Of a stretch of DNA of 64,000 nucleotides, positions 44,560-54,621 are shown piece after piece. A program made the position numbers and the translations under genes. Numbering within the stretch: position 1 is the stretch's first letter; every line of letters begins with the position of its first letter. The notes under the pieces were generated by a model. The model saw only the letters and a list, made by a program, of their open reading frames with translations, had not been told where the DNA came from and did not search any database. The stretch comes from Gari tellinella. Taxonomy: Eukaryota > Mollusca > Bivalvia > Cardiida > Psammobiidae. Location: positions 36,189,501 to 36,253,500 of the forward strand of contig OV277859.1 in the NCBI GenBank assembly GCA_922989275.2. The letters run 5' to 3'.

Positions 44560-44716
44560 TATTCAGTTTCAAGGGGTTTATTTCCAAAGTATTTGAATGT
44601 TTGACAAATAGTGCAGACCCAGATCTGAGGGCTCCTTCAGGAACCCTCTGATCTGGGCCTACGCTGTTTGCAATGGATGTACATACTACATACATGTGGT
44701 CCAAGCACTGTATGGG
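44560..44716 (+). mobile_element. A-related MITE, TTAA-bounded
   Basis: It shares TTAA at 44556 with the B copy and ends TGTATGGG-TTAA at 44717. The core GCAGACCCAGATCTGAGGGC and complement is A-type, but the outer sequence differs from family A. Confidence 0.72.
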
Positions 44717-44819
44717 TTAAAGTGTACTAATTATACATTATGATGACATTATAGTTACACAGACAGGATTTTATAAAAACCATAAATCTTTCATAACATT
44801 TTAATAGTGTTAGAGACAG

Positions 44820-44882
44820 ATGACTATAAAAAGCAGGCTAAAAGTAACAAATGTTCTGCTTACATTCAGTCTGTTTAAAGAA
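44820..44882 (+). repeat. B-type core remnant
   Basis: GATGACTATAAAAAGCAGGC, AAAAGTAACAAATGTTCTGC and CAGTCTGTTTAAAG retain the B arms without the tip. Confidence 0.5.
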
Positions 44883-45024
44883 GCCACATGTCAGGATGTT
44901 GGAGAAATTCTTTTCCTTGAGACTCTTTGTTATTGGCACATGGTAGAAGCTGCACAAAGAGGCATTTCTATAAACAATTACTGTGAATCTTTTGGTTTTT
45001 TGTTTTTTGAAGAAAAAAAACACC

Positions 45025-46473
45025 AAACAAGAGGGCCAGAATGGCCCTTGATCGCTCACCTGACCATGGTGACACTAGGATGGGTCGCGTGATTTCAGAA
45101 AAGAAGATTTGTAAAAGGTGACCCCCAGGGCGGGGTGAATTTTGACCCCAGGGGCAAAATTTGAACAACTAAGATAGAGGACCTGTAGACGATGATATGT
45201 GCAAAATATCTAAACTCAGTGTACTATGGTTTCAGACAAGAAGATTTTTGAAGTTTTCATTGGAAAAAATTTATTTTAAGCTTCGGTGACCCAGATATGC
45301 AACAGACCAGAACCAATTCATCCATATATGTGAAGGACCTCTAAAAGTTACATCATGCCAAATATCAAAGCTCTGGCCATATTGGTTTCTGAGTAAAAGA
45401 TGTTTGACCATGCATTTCCCTATGTAACTCTATGTAAAATGGTGACCTCCGGGGCGGGGCCAATTTTGACCCCAGGGACAAAATTTGAACAACTTTGATA
45501 GAGGGCCTGTAGACTATGCTATGTGCAAAATATCTAAACTCAGTGTACTATGGTTTCAGACAAGAAGATTTTTGAAGTTTTCATTGAAAAAATCTATTTT
45601 TAGCTCCGGTGACCCAGATATGCAACAGACCATAACCAATTCAACAATATATGTGAAGGACTTCTAGAAGTTATACCATGCCAAATATCAAAGCTCTGGT
45701 CATATTGGTTTCAGAGAAAAAGATGTTTGAACATTTCACTAAATAACTCCATGTAAAACTGTGATCCCCGGGGCGGGGCCAATTTTGACCCCAGGGACAA
45801 AATTTGAACAAATTTGAACGAGGATCTGTAGACAATGCTATGTGCAAAATATCTAAGCTTAGTGTACTATGGTTTCAGACAAGAAGATTTTTTAAGTTCT
45901 CATGGTAAAAAATCTATTTTTAGCTCCGGTGACCCAGATATGCAACGGACCGGAACCAATTCAACAATATATGTCAAATACCTCCAGAAGTTATACCATG
46001 CCAACTATCAAAGCTCTGGTCAAATTGGTTTCAGAGAAAAAGATGTTTGAACATTTCACTATATAACTCTATGTAAAATGGTGACCCCCGGGGCGGGGCC
46101 AATTTTGACCCCAGGGGCAAAAGTTGAACAACTTTGATAGAGGACCTATAGATGATGCTATGTGCCAAATATCTAAGCTCTGGCCCTTGTGGTTTCAGAC
46201 AAGAAGATTTTTTAAGATTTCCTTATTTTTTCACTTTGGTTGCCATGGCAACCAGAGTTCTGCATTGTTTCAAATTCTTTGAACAACTTTGAAAGAGCTT
46301 GACCCAAGGAACATTCCTGTGAAGTTTGGTTGCAATCAGACCAGTAGTTTTGAAGAAGAAGATGTTTGAAGAAATTGTTGACACACGACGAACGACGCAC
46401 GACGCCGGACGCCGGACAAAGACCGACCACAAAAGCTCACCTTGAGCACTTTGTGCTCAGGTGAGCTAAAAAC
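45025..46473 (+). mobile_element. pearl-like element with ~320-bp dimeric units
   Basis: AAACAAGAGGGCCAGAATGG and GATCGCTCACCTG open it. CTCACCTTGAGCACTTTGTG and CTCAGGTGAGCTAAAAAC close it, followed by (AAC)n. Between them GGGGCGGGGCCAATTTTGAC recurs at about 45131 (diverged), 45455, 45774 and 46094, spacing 319-324 bp. The two halves of each unit resemble each other (GGTTTCAGACAAGAAGATTT versus GGTTTCAGAGAAAAAGATGT), so the unit looks like a dimer of ~160 bp. Its unit sequence is unlike that of the other three elements. Confidence 0.8.
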
Positions 46474-46557
46474 AACAACAACAACAAAATAACAACTTTT
46501 ATAAGGAACTTTATGACTTGTGTTGTATTTATATTGCTTCAACGCTTTCGGCATATA

Positions 46558-46751
46558 TGTACCTTGTTTTCAGTATTCAAGACAGATTGTTGCTTAAAGC
46601 AGATTGAAAGTAATTCTGCTTAACTTCCAGTTTGCTTTAAGCCATCATCTGCTAGGATATAGAAATTATTACTTATGATGCATATTCATGATCATTATAA
46701 CGTGGAACTATTTTCTTTAGTTGTAAAAATGTGTATTTGTGGAGTAACGGG
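46558..46751 (+). mobile_element. B-family MITE, tip deleted
   Basis: GCTTAAAGCAGATTGAAAGT, ATTCTGCTTAACTTCCAG and TGTGGAGTAACGGG-TTAA. The left terminus is eroded. Confidence 0.75.
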
Positions 46752-46824
46752 TTAAATTGTTTTATGTCTTTTTTAAAGCATTATCATGGCTTTGCTGTTG
46801 GAATAGTCTTTATTTTATTCTTTA

Positions 46825-47077
46825 TCCCTTTACCCAAAACTTGTTACTATTTTTGAAAATAGGTGACTACTTAAAGCAGGTTGAAAGTAAAGCAGAATGC
46901 GCCCTAAGGCGCATTCTGCTTTGCTTTCAGCCTGCTTTAAATTACCACCTGCTAGAATTAAGAAAATATTCCTTCTGAATTTCTGATACATTATTCATGA
47001 TTGTATAGATTGGAATTATTTTTTTCTGCTGAGGATTAAACGGAATGTGCTAAAAGGCGCTTCTATAAGGTAAAGGG
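46825..47077 (+). mobile_element. B-family MITE, complete
   Basis: CCCTTTACCCAAAACTTG, core GCAGAATGCGCCCTAAGGCG and complement, CTATAAGGTAAAGGG-TTAA. Confidence 0.9.
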
Positions 47078-47400
47078 TTAATGCCTGAGCCCTCTACTTT
47101 TTTATTATTTAAACAACATCATACAGAATAAAATGCAATATGACTCCATATTAAGAGAATTAATCCACAAATTTGAATAAAGGAAAAACTACATAAATGC
47201 CCAAATATATTATTGTAGTCAAGAAAAGCATAGGTTTTACACTGCAGCCAAGTATTTATAGATCATTTGCAAACAGTGCAGACCAAGATCATGTGTATCC
47301 AGTGGAAACTCTCTGATAAGTGTCAATTATAACCATACATTTTATTAGGAAAACCCCCATCACAGTCAATTGTTTACTGATCATATTTAACGCTTTACCT

Positions 47401-47646
47401 GATAGCCTATTTGAATTTCTAGTATTGAAGATAGGTGACCACTTAAAGCAGGTTGAAAGTAAAACAGAATGCGCCTTCAGGCGCATTCTGCTTTACTTTC
47501 AGCCTGCTTTAAGCTTCCATGTGCTAGAATATAGAAAATATTCCCTATACTATATATTCAAGACCGATTAAATTGAAACTATTTTCTTCAGCGGAGGAAT
47601 GAATCATAATATTATCTGCTAAAAGGCGCTTCTATAGGGAAAAGGG
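47401..47646 (+). mobile_element. B-family MITE, complete
   Basis: TTAA-CGCTTTACCTGATAGCC, core AGAATGCGCCTTCAGGCGCA, CTATAGGGAAAAGGG-TTAT. Confidence 0.9.
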
Positions 47647-48111
47647 TTATGATAATGGATTAGTAAAGTAGAAAGTTTAACACTGCAAGGGGTTAATTAA
47701 TCCATATAATCTAATATTACATTATAAACATTGGCTAAAAAGTCTAACAACTATTTTTCTAAAGGCTGTGACTAATACAGAGGAAAGACCACTGGGGTCT
47801 TATTGAATGACCATACTGGGACATAAGTCAGTTGAAATCAGCGGAAATAATCTACTATTATTTTCGGTCAGCCCTGTGACATTATAACCACAGGGGGACT
47901 CACACTACCCTATTGTTTGGGTTTCACGCCCAATCTGATTATGAGCCCAATTGAGTACAAAATCCATACCAAACATATTATTCACAAAAATGCTGCATGG
48001 GGTTAAAAGTAGATTGACAGCAGGAGTCATTTTGCATAATGTGGCGTTTACAGTAAAGCAATGCTATTACAGCCGCACGAAATAAAACTCAATGATAGAG
48101 CTATAGACAAT

Positions 48112-48190
48112 TGACAGCTTAAACCAGAATGAAATTAAAGCAGAAAGCTCCTTTAGGAACTTTCTGCTTCACTTTCATACTGTTTTAAAT
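48112..48190 (+). repeat. hairpin with B arms and E tip
   Basis: GACAGCTTAAACCAGAATGA, AATTAAAGCAGAAAGCTCC and TTTCTGCTTCACTTTCATAC. Ends are not resolved. Confidence 0.65.
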
Positions 48191-48654
48191 AGCCTTTTAT
48201 TTTAAATATCATTTTCAAGCCTTCTTTTTACTTTTTTCATTGATTGAAATAGCTATGTTTTACTGTATACATAATTTTGATCCTCTAGATCTGCTCTTTG
48301 CAAATAGGTATGAATGAAATATGAGCTTATACTGTCAGCTGGTCAAACTTTATTCATGACCTTTCAATACTGAACTTTATGAAGCTGAACTTTAGAGTTT
48401 GCTTATATCAGAGTGGGAGTAAAAAGCCATTGTTACGCTTATTACCTTGCATGCTAAAGTATAATTTTCAGAGTTACTTTGTCAGCTTTGTGTTTATAAC
48501 TTTTTGATTCTTAGCCTCAATGTTGCAGAAGTAACCTGACATGTCTGATCAGGCTCCAAACTGTTTGCCACTCAGATGAACATAAATAATTAGAATTGTT
48601 GAAAAGTTGTCCTTTTCAAGGTATGCAATACGATTGCGTTTCATTTGCATTTAA

Positions 48655-48875
48655 ACAGCAGATATGATTTATTCCTCCGCTGTAGGAAATAGTTCCAATT
48701 TAATCAGTCATGAATATATAGTATAGGGAATATTTTCTAAATTTTAGCACATAGAAGCTTAAAGAAGGTTGAAAGTAAAGCAGAATGTGCCTTAAGGCGC
48801 ATTCTGCTTTACTTTCAACCTGCTTTAAGTGGATACCTATCTTAAAAATTAGAAAATAGGCTATCAGGTAATGGG
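48655..48875 (-). mobile_element. B-family MITE, left ~25 bp missing
   Basis: TTAA-ACAGCAGATATGATTTATT lacks the usual first bases. The core GCAGAATGTGCCTTAAGGCG and right end ATCAGGTAATGGG-TTAA are present. Confidence 0.85.
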
Positions 48876-49176
48876 TTAAGTCAAGAAAGCCTAATCACCT
48901 AACATAATAATATTGTTTCACTGTCAATCTTTTTTTCAGTGACACTTTCAATGAAGAAGCACCGATACCGCAATAAAACTTGACCTCATATTTAAACTAG
49001 GAGGATGGTCTTCTCATGTCAAATTTACAACCAATCAAACCACTAATAAACAATAACAGATGGTCCAATAGATAAATTACAACAAGATAATTACATGACA
49101 ATTAACAAAGAGGAGAAACCAAATACAGGTAATGTCAATGTTTCTGTTTTGTACTCATTGGCTTTTCAATAACTAA

Positions 49177-49419
49177 GCCTTTGAACCCTAGTCCCGCATA
49201 TTGGAGACCTTTGCAAACAGTGTACATGTGAATAGTACACTTGTCCTATGCAAACAGTGAAGACCCAGATCAGAGGGCTCCTAAAGGAGCCCTCTGATCA
49301 GGGTCGTCACTGTTTGTCATAATGCCAGACATTGACAAAAATAAACCTTTAAAGTCAGAAATGTACTAGACTTAAATAGAAACTTGAATTGTCCATTTAA
49401 AGTTTCAGGGAGGAAAGAG
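49177..49419 (+). mobile_element. A-family MITE (inverted partner of 51039 copy)
   Basis: CCTTTGAACCCTAGTCCCG to CAGGGAGGAAAGAG-TTAA with full palindrome. It lies about 0.7 kb from exon 2. Confidence 0.93.
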
Positions 49420-49423
49420 TTAA

Positions 49424-49619
49424 TAGAGCTCCAGATAAGGGGAGTCAGTATTTCAAAAACTTAAATCTCTATTTCTGTAATAAACCTTTGGTGTCACTAC
49501 TCATTAGAATTGTTTTTTCGAGACAATTCTAATGAGTAGTCACACCAGAGGATTTGGTACTGAAATGGGTGAGAAAATGTTGGATTTGTTCAATTTACTC
49601 CCTCTTATCTGGAGACCTG
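49424..49619 (-). mobile_element. D-family MITE
   Basis: TAGAGCTCCAGATAAGGGGA to CTTATCTGGAGACCTG with palindrome ATTAGAATTGTTTT/GAGACAATTCTAAT. It abuts the TTAA of the A copy. Confidence 0.88.
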
Positions 49620-49689
49620 TTTTTCACAACACTACTACCATGCAGTATATGCCTAATATTTTCCTGGTAGTTTTTAATTGGATGCTTAA

Positions 49690-49757
49690 AACAAGTAAAA
49701 AATAAATCAGAAAGCTCTTTCAGGTGATTTCTACTTTACTTTCAGCCTGCTGTATGC
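49690..49757 (+). repeat. E-type hairpin core, degraded
   Basis: CAAGTAAAAAATAAATCAGA, AAGCTCTTTCAGG and CTTTACTTTCAGCCTGCTG. Confidence 0.45.
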
Positions 49758-49907
49758 ATCTGCCTGTCAGGATACAGAACTCTTTCCAATTCATCCTGCT
49801 TTGAATATAAATTACTAGCATTTTAATCTTGCTTACTTTGTATTTTGTAACTGTCATGAAGTGCACTTAATCTGGAAAGATGGTGAAAACTATGAGATCC
49901 CTATATT

Positions 49908-50086
49908 CAGGGCCCCAGATAAGAGGGAGTAAACTGAACAAATTCAACATTTCCTCACTCATTTCAGCACCAACTCCTATGGTGTCACTACTCATTAGAA
50001 TCGTCTCGAAGAGTAGTAACACCATAGGGTTTAATTCAGAAATAAAGATTTTAGATTTTGAAAAACTACCCTTATCTGGTGCTGAC
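49908..50086 (+). mobile_element. D-family MITE beside exon 2, core arm deleted
   Basis: CAGGGCCCCAGATAAGAGGG to TTATCTGGTGCTGACTG. The palindrome is cut to ATTAGAATCGTCTCGAAGAG. The right end lies about 30 bp from the exon 2 GTAAGT donor. Confidence 0.87.
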
Positions 50087-50115
50087 TGCTTTTAGAGGAC
50101 TTGATTGAAACTTAC

Positions 50116-50676
50116 CTGTGAAAAATTTAAATCATTTAAAGGAACACACTGTTCCTCCACTTTCTCTACAGCACCCGTAAGTTTCCGAAGTCTCTCCGCT
50201 TCTCTTGCAAGGTACAAGTCTAACACTGGAATTTCACGAGATTTTATATCACTCTCTGTCAGAGAATTCACCAACAACATCACCCATATAGGTCTTTTTC
50301 GTTCCCAATTGCCAGCAATTATGTCGAACAAATTCTCTGCATATAGACCTTTCCCTCTTTGAACATCTGTTATCCATTGAGGCATCCTCTCTCGGATATA
50401 TTCTAAATGGTCTTTAAGTCTTGTATAAATATCCTTTGGTAAAATATTTGATAGATTTTCTCCATGAGGCAGCATTTGACAATTTGCAAGGGCTGATACT
50501 GTGTAGGGGTCTGTTAAATCCAGTTCAAAGAAGATATTATCCGACTGTTTAAATGCAATTTTGGTGTTTTCTGGAATGTAATCCCATACTCTGTTGTATG
50601 GTACATGTATTGTGCCAAAGAAATATGACGGTGGGTCTCGCTTCAACATCCACAGGAAGGAGTTCAGGTCACCTTG
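50116..50676 (-). CDS. TIKI: TIKI metalloprotease, exon 2 (N-terminal half of catalytic domain)
   Basis: The exon is 561 nt (187 codons, phase 0 at both ends), with acceptor TTTCAG at 50677 and donor GTAAGT at 50115. Within it, [20 protein letters not shown] carries the first GX2H motif (GTIH, about residues 57-60 of the joined protein), and [11 protein letters not shown] holds the conserved acidic residue (Glu about residue 87). The stretches [20 protein letters not shown] and [14 protein letters not shown] are hallmarks of the TIKI/TRABD2 branch of the TraB superfamily. Family knowledge: TIKI proteins are divalent-metal proteases that remove N-terminal residues from Wnt ligands in the secretory route or at the cell surface, blocking receptor binding. 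Two cysteines (ANCQ, EQCVP) fit an extracellular protein. A D-family MITE ends about 26-31 bp from the donor, and inverted A-family copies lie on either side of the exon. Confidence 0.97.
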
Positions 50677-51038
50677 CTGAAATAATCAAAGAAATTAATT
50701 ATACAAAAGTATTTATCAAATTTTATACCTGTATTTCATCAATTTGGAAATAATGTGAGACTTGAAATAACCTTTGCTGTGATACAAAGTTATTTTTGTC
50801 TATACCAAACCCTATCTCATGACTACTCACTAGAATCGTCTGACGGTCTCAAAGGGTACCCGTAGTCAAAACATAGGATTTGGTTGAACCATAGAGTAGA
50901 AAAGGTATAAAACATTAATTTTAGACACTGTTATCTGTCCAGGTCCCAATTAGGTCATATAGCGTTTGACCAATCAAAAGCTTGAGAACAATCTAAAATT
51001 CAACTCAAAAGCTAAATATAACCTTGGATCTGCTTTAA

Positions 51039-51245
51039 CTCTTTCCTCCCTGAAACTTTAAATGGACAATTCCAGTTTCGATTTTTGTCAATTTTGGCAT
51101 TACTGACAAACAGTGAAGACCCTGATCAGAGGGCTCCTTTCGGAGCCCTCTGATCTGGGTCTTCACTGTTTGCACAGGACAAGTGTACTATTCACATGTA
51201 CACTGTTTGAAATGACGCCTATAGGCGGGACTATGGTTCAAAGGG
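51039..51245 (-). mobile_element. A-family MITE
   Basis: TTAA at 51035 and 51246, with complete reverse-oriented copy and palindrome. It sits at a CTGCTTTAAG site and is followed by a B right end. It lies about 0.36 kb upstream of exon 2. Confidence 0.94.
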
Positions 51246-51249
51246 TTAA

Positions 51250-51296
51250 GTGAACACCTATTATTCAATACTATAGAAACAGGCTATGGGGTAATG
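51250..51296 (-). mobile_element. B-family right-end fragment
   Basis: GTGAACACCTATTATTCAAT and CTATGGGGTAATGGG-TTAA. The rest of this B copy is missing on the far side of the A element. Confidence 0.7.
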
Positions 51297-51894
51297 GGTT
51301 AAAGGACTGGGCAAATAGTATAGGTTTGATTGTATGTTATATTGTTATCAATGAAAACTATCACTATCAATTGATCCCTTTTCCTTTACATGACAATGGT
51401 ACAGTCATTGTGATGAGTTTTTATTTGAAAAATCAGAGTCAGCAGTTCCAATAATCTGATGTTATTAACAATTAATTGCTTGTTAGGAAGCAGTTAACTG
51501 GAGCTTGACCTAATGAACAAGTCAATCAATGGATGTAAAGAGCAGGAAAACGATCTCATAAAGACAGAAAGCTCTGACATGGGGTTTTTATGTGCTATTT
51601 ATAATGATTAAAGCTTCATTTAGTTAAATCATTATGTTTTCTGATATGAGCCGATTGCATTATTGTAAGGTGCAAACTGAGTGACCAAGCAAGCTGCAAC
51701 AACAAACCCTATTGATGCAAAGCTTTTAAAAGCTCACACCAAGAGAATCTGATGTTTGTTTCGCTATATATATTAACTCACCTCCCAACATACAATGATT
51801 TTGGAAGCCTCATTTGCATATACATGTATACCAACATCCACCAATGTTACACAATAACAAAGAATTAAACAGTTGTTTAATTAACCCTTTACTT

Positions 51895-51985
51895 CAAAGC
51901 CTGTTTCTAGTTTTGAAGGCAGGTGACCACTTAAAGCAGACTGAACGTAAAGCAGCATTCTGCTTACAGCTACCAACTGGAAAGA
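51895..51985 (+). mobile_element. B-family left fragment
   Basis: TTAA-CCCTTTACTTCAAAGCC, GGTGACCACTTAAAGCAGAC and a collapsed core AAGCAGCATTCTGC. Confidence 0.72.
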
Positions 51986-52234
51986 CACTGGATTAGGAAA
52001 TGTCTTTTGTGTTTCATGTCTAATATTTCCTAGATTGACAAAATGTGCAGTTCATCAAAACAATGTCATATACGGTAAAAGCTCTAATACGACCACTAAA
52101 ACAAGGGCTAATTGATAATTTGATAGTATAATGACAGGTGACAGCTTAAAGCAAGGTGGCAGTAAAACAGAAAGCTCCTTCAGGAGCTTTCTGTTTTACT
52201 GTCACCTTGCATTAAGTAGTCACCTATCATTTAA

Positions 52235-52769
52235 GCGACTCGCAACCAGATGGTGCATTAAAAATAGTGATTTGTAAATATGTGTCAAACGCTTATATAA
52301 ATGGTAAAGAATTAGTTTAAGATAAGAAATTCTGTTTAAAAAATGTATTTCAATAAAAAAAAATATTGGTCTCTGGTGGGATTCGAACCCGGGGCCTGGC
52401 ATTGGCGGACAGAAGGCAAAATAGGGGAAACCGCTTAGACCAATGGACCACGGAACTATCCGTTTATCTCGGATCGATTTAACGTATTTCAATGTGTAGC
52501 GATCGAAAGTGCATACAACTTCACAATTCGGCTCGGGTTTATGTCTGAGCCCGTGTAGAGAAGCAGCAACAACAACTATACCGTCTACTAGTCGGTATAG
52601 AAAAACGATGGAAAATATCTAAAAATCTAAGATTCGGTGACGATTCTTGAGACTTTTTTTGGACTGATCATATTTTTTTAATGTCAGAAGCCAAATAATG
52701 CCACAAATTTGCTTTTATTTGAGTATTTTATTTTATTTTGACAAGTACACCATCCGGTTGCGAGTCCCT
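52235..52769. mobile_element. 535-bp TTAA-flanked TIR element
   Basis: Inverted ends GCGACTCGCAACCAGATGGT and (complemented) AGGGACTCGCAACCGGATGG lie between exact TTAA duplications at 52231-52234 and 52770-52773. The host E copy gives the empty site. TTAA targets are used by piggyBac- and Kolobok-type transposases. No transposase is encoded, so the superfamily is open. It contains tRNA-like sequence. Confidence 0.9.
52369..52456 (-). pseudogene. tRNA-like sequence with A and B boxes
   Basis: On the minus strand TGGTCTAAGCGG fits the RNA polymerase III A box and GGTTCGAATCC the B box, about 64 nt end to end as in a long-arm tRNA. A T run follows. The acceptor stem, T stem and D stem pair badly, so this is probably a tRNA-derived fragment or SINE head, not a working tRNA. 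Confidence 0.65.
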
Positions 52770-52888
52770 TTAAACCCTAATAATTAACACAACTTTGTGG
52801 TCAATCTAGAGAGGTTTTACTGTACATGTATAGCTTCATATGTCAAAACAGGCTTGAGAAAAGATAGGAAAATCAGGAGGAAGAGAAT

Positions 52889-52968
52889 GAAGTGCATTCT
52901 GCTTTACTTTCAAGTAGCTTAAAGTGGTCTACAATCTTCAAAACTAGAAATATGACAATGAGTAATTG
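52889..52968 (-). mobile_element. B-family right half
   Basis: AAGTGCATTCTGCTTTAC, GTGGTCTACAATCTTCAAAA and ATGAGTAATTGG-TTAA. Confidence 0.65.
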
Positions 52969-53647
52969 GTTAAGCTGCGGACCTGCATTTAGCATCATCA
53001 ATGAGAGGACAGAGGCATTCTAAAAGTGCTACAATATATGTAGATAGAGACATCCTAAGACACATCTACTTGGGAAAAGAGTTAAAACCTATACAGTTTA
53101 CAGATTTTAGGTTATCACAATCCTCTCAAATAGCCAACATGGAAAGTCAATTAGCATGCCGGGGTTATCACAATGGCCAGCACCACAGGTGCTCATTATA
53201 ATTAATTACCTACTCTACTTCACTACTGGAGATTAATTGATAAAGTGCTTTACAACTGAATAATATTTTTGTGTCACACTTCTACTGTTTACTTAGAAAA
53301 TACCTGTGAACTTGGGCTTTATTTACAAGCAAAACTTTCAAACAGAGGTTTATGGTTTAAAGTAAAAACATGATGACAATTGTGTCAACATACCTGAAGG
53401 GTTCGTAAACCTTAAATAAGTTACAATGTACTTTGGTTTTCTAACAGATTGAATCCGGATCAATTGCCTGGCCACTGAATCATGTCAGGATTTAAACAAT
53501 TTTCCACTTTGATCAAATTTTTGGATAAAAACTGAAGAATGGTCAGAGTTTAAAACTAAAGCAGATGACAACTTTGGAGTAGACACCATTTTGCTCTACA
53601 TAGTGAAGGTTGACCCCATTTACTGCCCTAATCCGAGTGCAATGGTT

Positions 53648-53718
53648 ATTTACAAAGAGTATGGATCCTGATCAGATGCTGCGTAACGCAGCATCTGATC
53701 AGGATCCAAACTCTTTGA
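53648..53718 (+). repeat. C-type hairpin core, near perfect
   Basis: CAAAGAGTATGGATCCTGAT, CAGATGCTGCGTAACGCAGC and the complement to CCAAACTCTTTG. Arms are about 33 bp. Outer C ends are not clear. Confidence 0.78.
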
Positions 53719-53962
53719 AACTCATTACGACATTCCTTCAAATCCAAATAAAATGAAATTTGAGAAATAGTAAGCCGACACTAATTGTTTCAAGCATATG
53801 ATGGCATATCAGTACAGGGGTTAAATAGTGAGAAAATAAACAATCCATGGAGTACAGGTTATCAACTTTCAAGAGTTCCTCTGCTTTGATCCCTGTAAAA
53901 TCTGTCCTTTGTTCGATCCATACATCAACACAACATTCCACACATATAGCCACCTGATTTAA

Positions 53963-54196
53963 CTCTTTTGCATGCTGGGTAATTTTTGTCGTCTGCAACA
54001 ATTTGTCAATTTGTCGTCTGCTATGGTTCTAAGAATAGATTTTTCTTAATTTTTGTTTCAAAACATGGTCAGAGTGTCAAACAGTGTGGATCCTGATGAG
54101 ACGCCGCTTTACGCGGCGTCTCATCTGGATCCAAACTGTTTGCAAAGGTAATTACTGTGACAGATAGATCTATATCCGCCACTAGCATGCAAAAAT
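53963..54196 (+). mobile_element. C-family MITE, first of a tandem trio
   Basis: TTAA-CTCTTTTGCATGCTGGG to CACTAGCATGCAAAAAT-TTAA. The core ATGAGACGCCGCTTTACGCG and complement is strong. Confidence 0.88.
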
Positions 54197-54200
54197 TTAA

Positions 54201-54412
54201 CTCTTTCAATGCCAACTAAATTTTTTCATCTGCAATAATTTGTCCTCTTCTACGGGTCTGAAATAAGACATTTCTAAAATTTCTTTTCAAAACATGGTCA
54301 GAGTGTCAAACAGTTTGGATTCTGATGAGATGGCAAGTTACCTGGTTTTTTCATCAGGATCAAAACAGTTTGCAAATATATTCACGGTTTTGTTCCATTA
54401 TCCTGCTAAGAG
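54201..54412 (+). mobile_element. C-family MITE, second of a tandem trio
   Basis: It starts CTCTTTCAATGCCAACTAAA at the shared TTAA (54197) and ends ATCCTGCTAAGAG-TTAA (54413). The core is degraded. Confidence 0.83.
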
Positions 54413-54416
54413 TTAA

Positions 54417-54621
54417 CCTTTAGCCTGCCGTTCGCGACTTGATTGTCATTTGCAAAAAGTTTGAATCCAGATCAGATGCCGCAAAAAGCGGCACCTGATC
54501 TGGGTCCAAACTGCTCGACACTCCCCTTTAGATTTCTTCAACTTAAAAATGCACTATTCTTTATCTAATTAAGTTTGCAGATGACAATTTCAAAGCCTTT
54601 AATATTTCAACAGGTTAAGGG
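54417..54621 (-). mobile_element. C-family MITE, third of a tandem trio
   Basis: It begins CCTTTAGCCTGCCGTTCGCG at the shared TTAA and ends ACAGGTTAAGGG. The core is GATCAGATGCCGCAAAAAGC and complement. Confidence 0.83.

Larger units (their letters stand above)
27540..50115 (-). other. TIKI: TIKI intron 2 (22.6 kb)
   Basis: The intron lies between the exon 2 GTAAGT donor and the exon 3 TTTTTCAG acceptor. It carries three pearl-like elements and most of the A and D copies. No further feature was recognised in 27541-27884, 29118-29557, 29633-30026, 30772-31085, 31486-32086, 34921-36000, 36745-37378, 38930-39298, 39377-39862, 40061-40745, 40990-41766, 43407-44311, 47080-47396, 47647-48111, 48193-48650 and 48880-49176. 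Open frames in these stretches are short, lack family signatures and often cross repeat boundaries. Confidence 0.9.
52073..52822 (+). mobile_element. E-family MITE split by a TTAA element
   Basis: CGGTAAAAGCTCTAATACGA and the full palindrome AGAAAGCTCCTTCAGGAGCT lead to CACCTATCAT-TTAA. Past the insert, ACCCTAATAATTAACAC and GAGAGGTTTTACTG-TA finish the element. Confidence 0.88.

Noticed and set aside
44354..44704. A 116-codon minus-strand frame
   Set aside because: It is made of a B copy and an A-related hairpin and has no domain.
50105..50362. An 85-codon plus-strand frame
   Set aside because: It is antisense to TIKI exon 2.
52369..52456. A working tRNA gene
   Set aside because: A and B boxes fit, but acceptor, D and T stems do not pair well.
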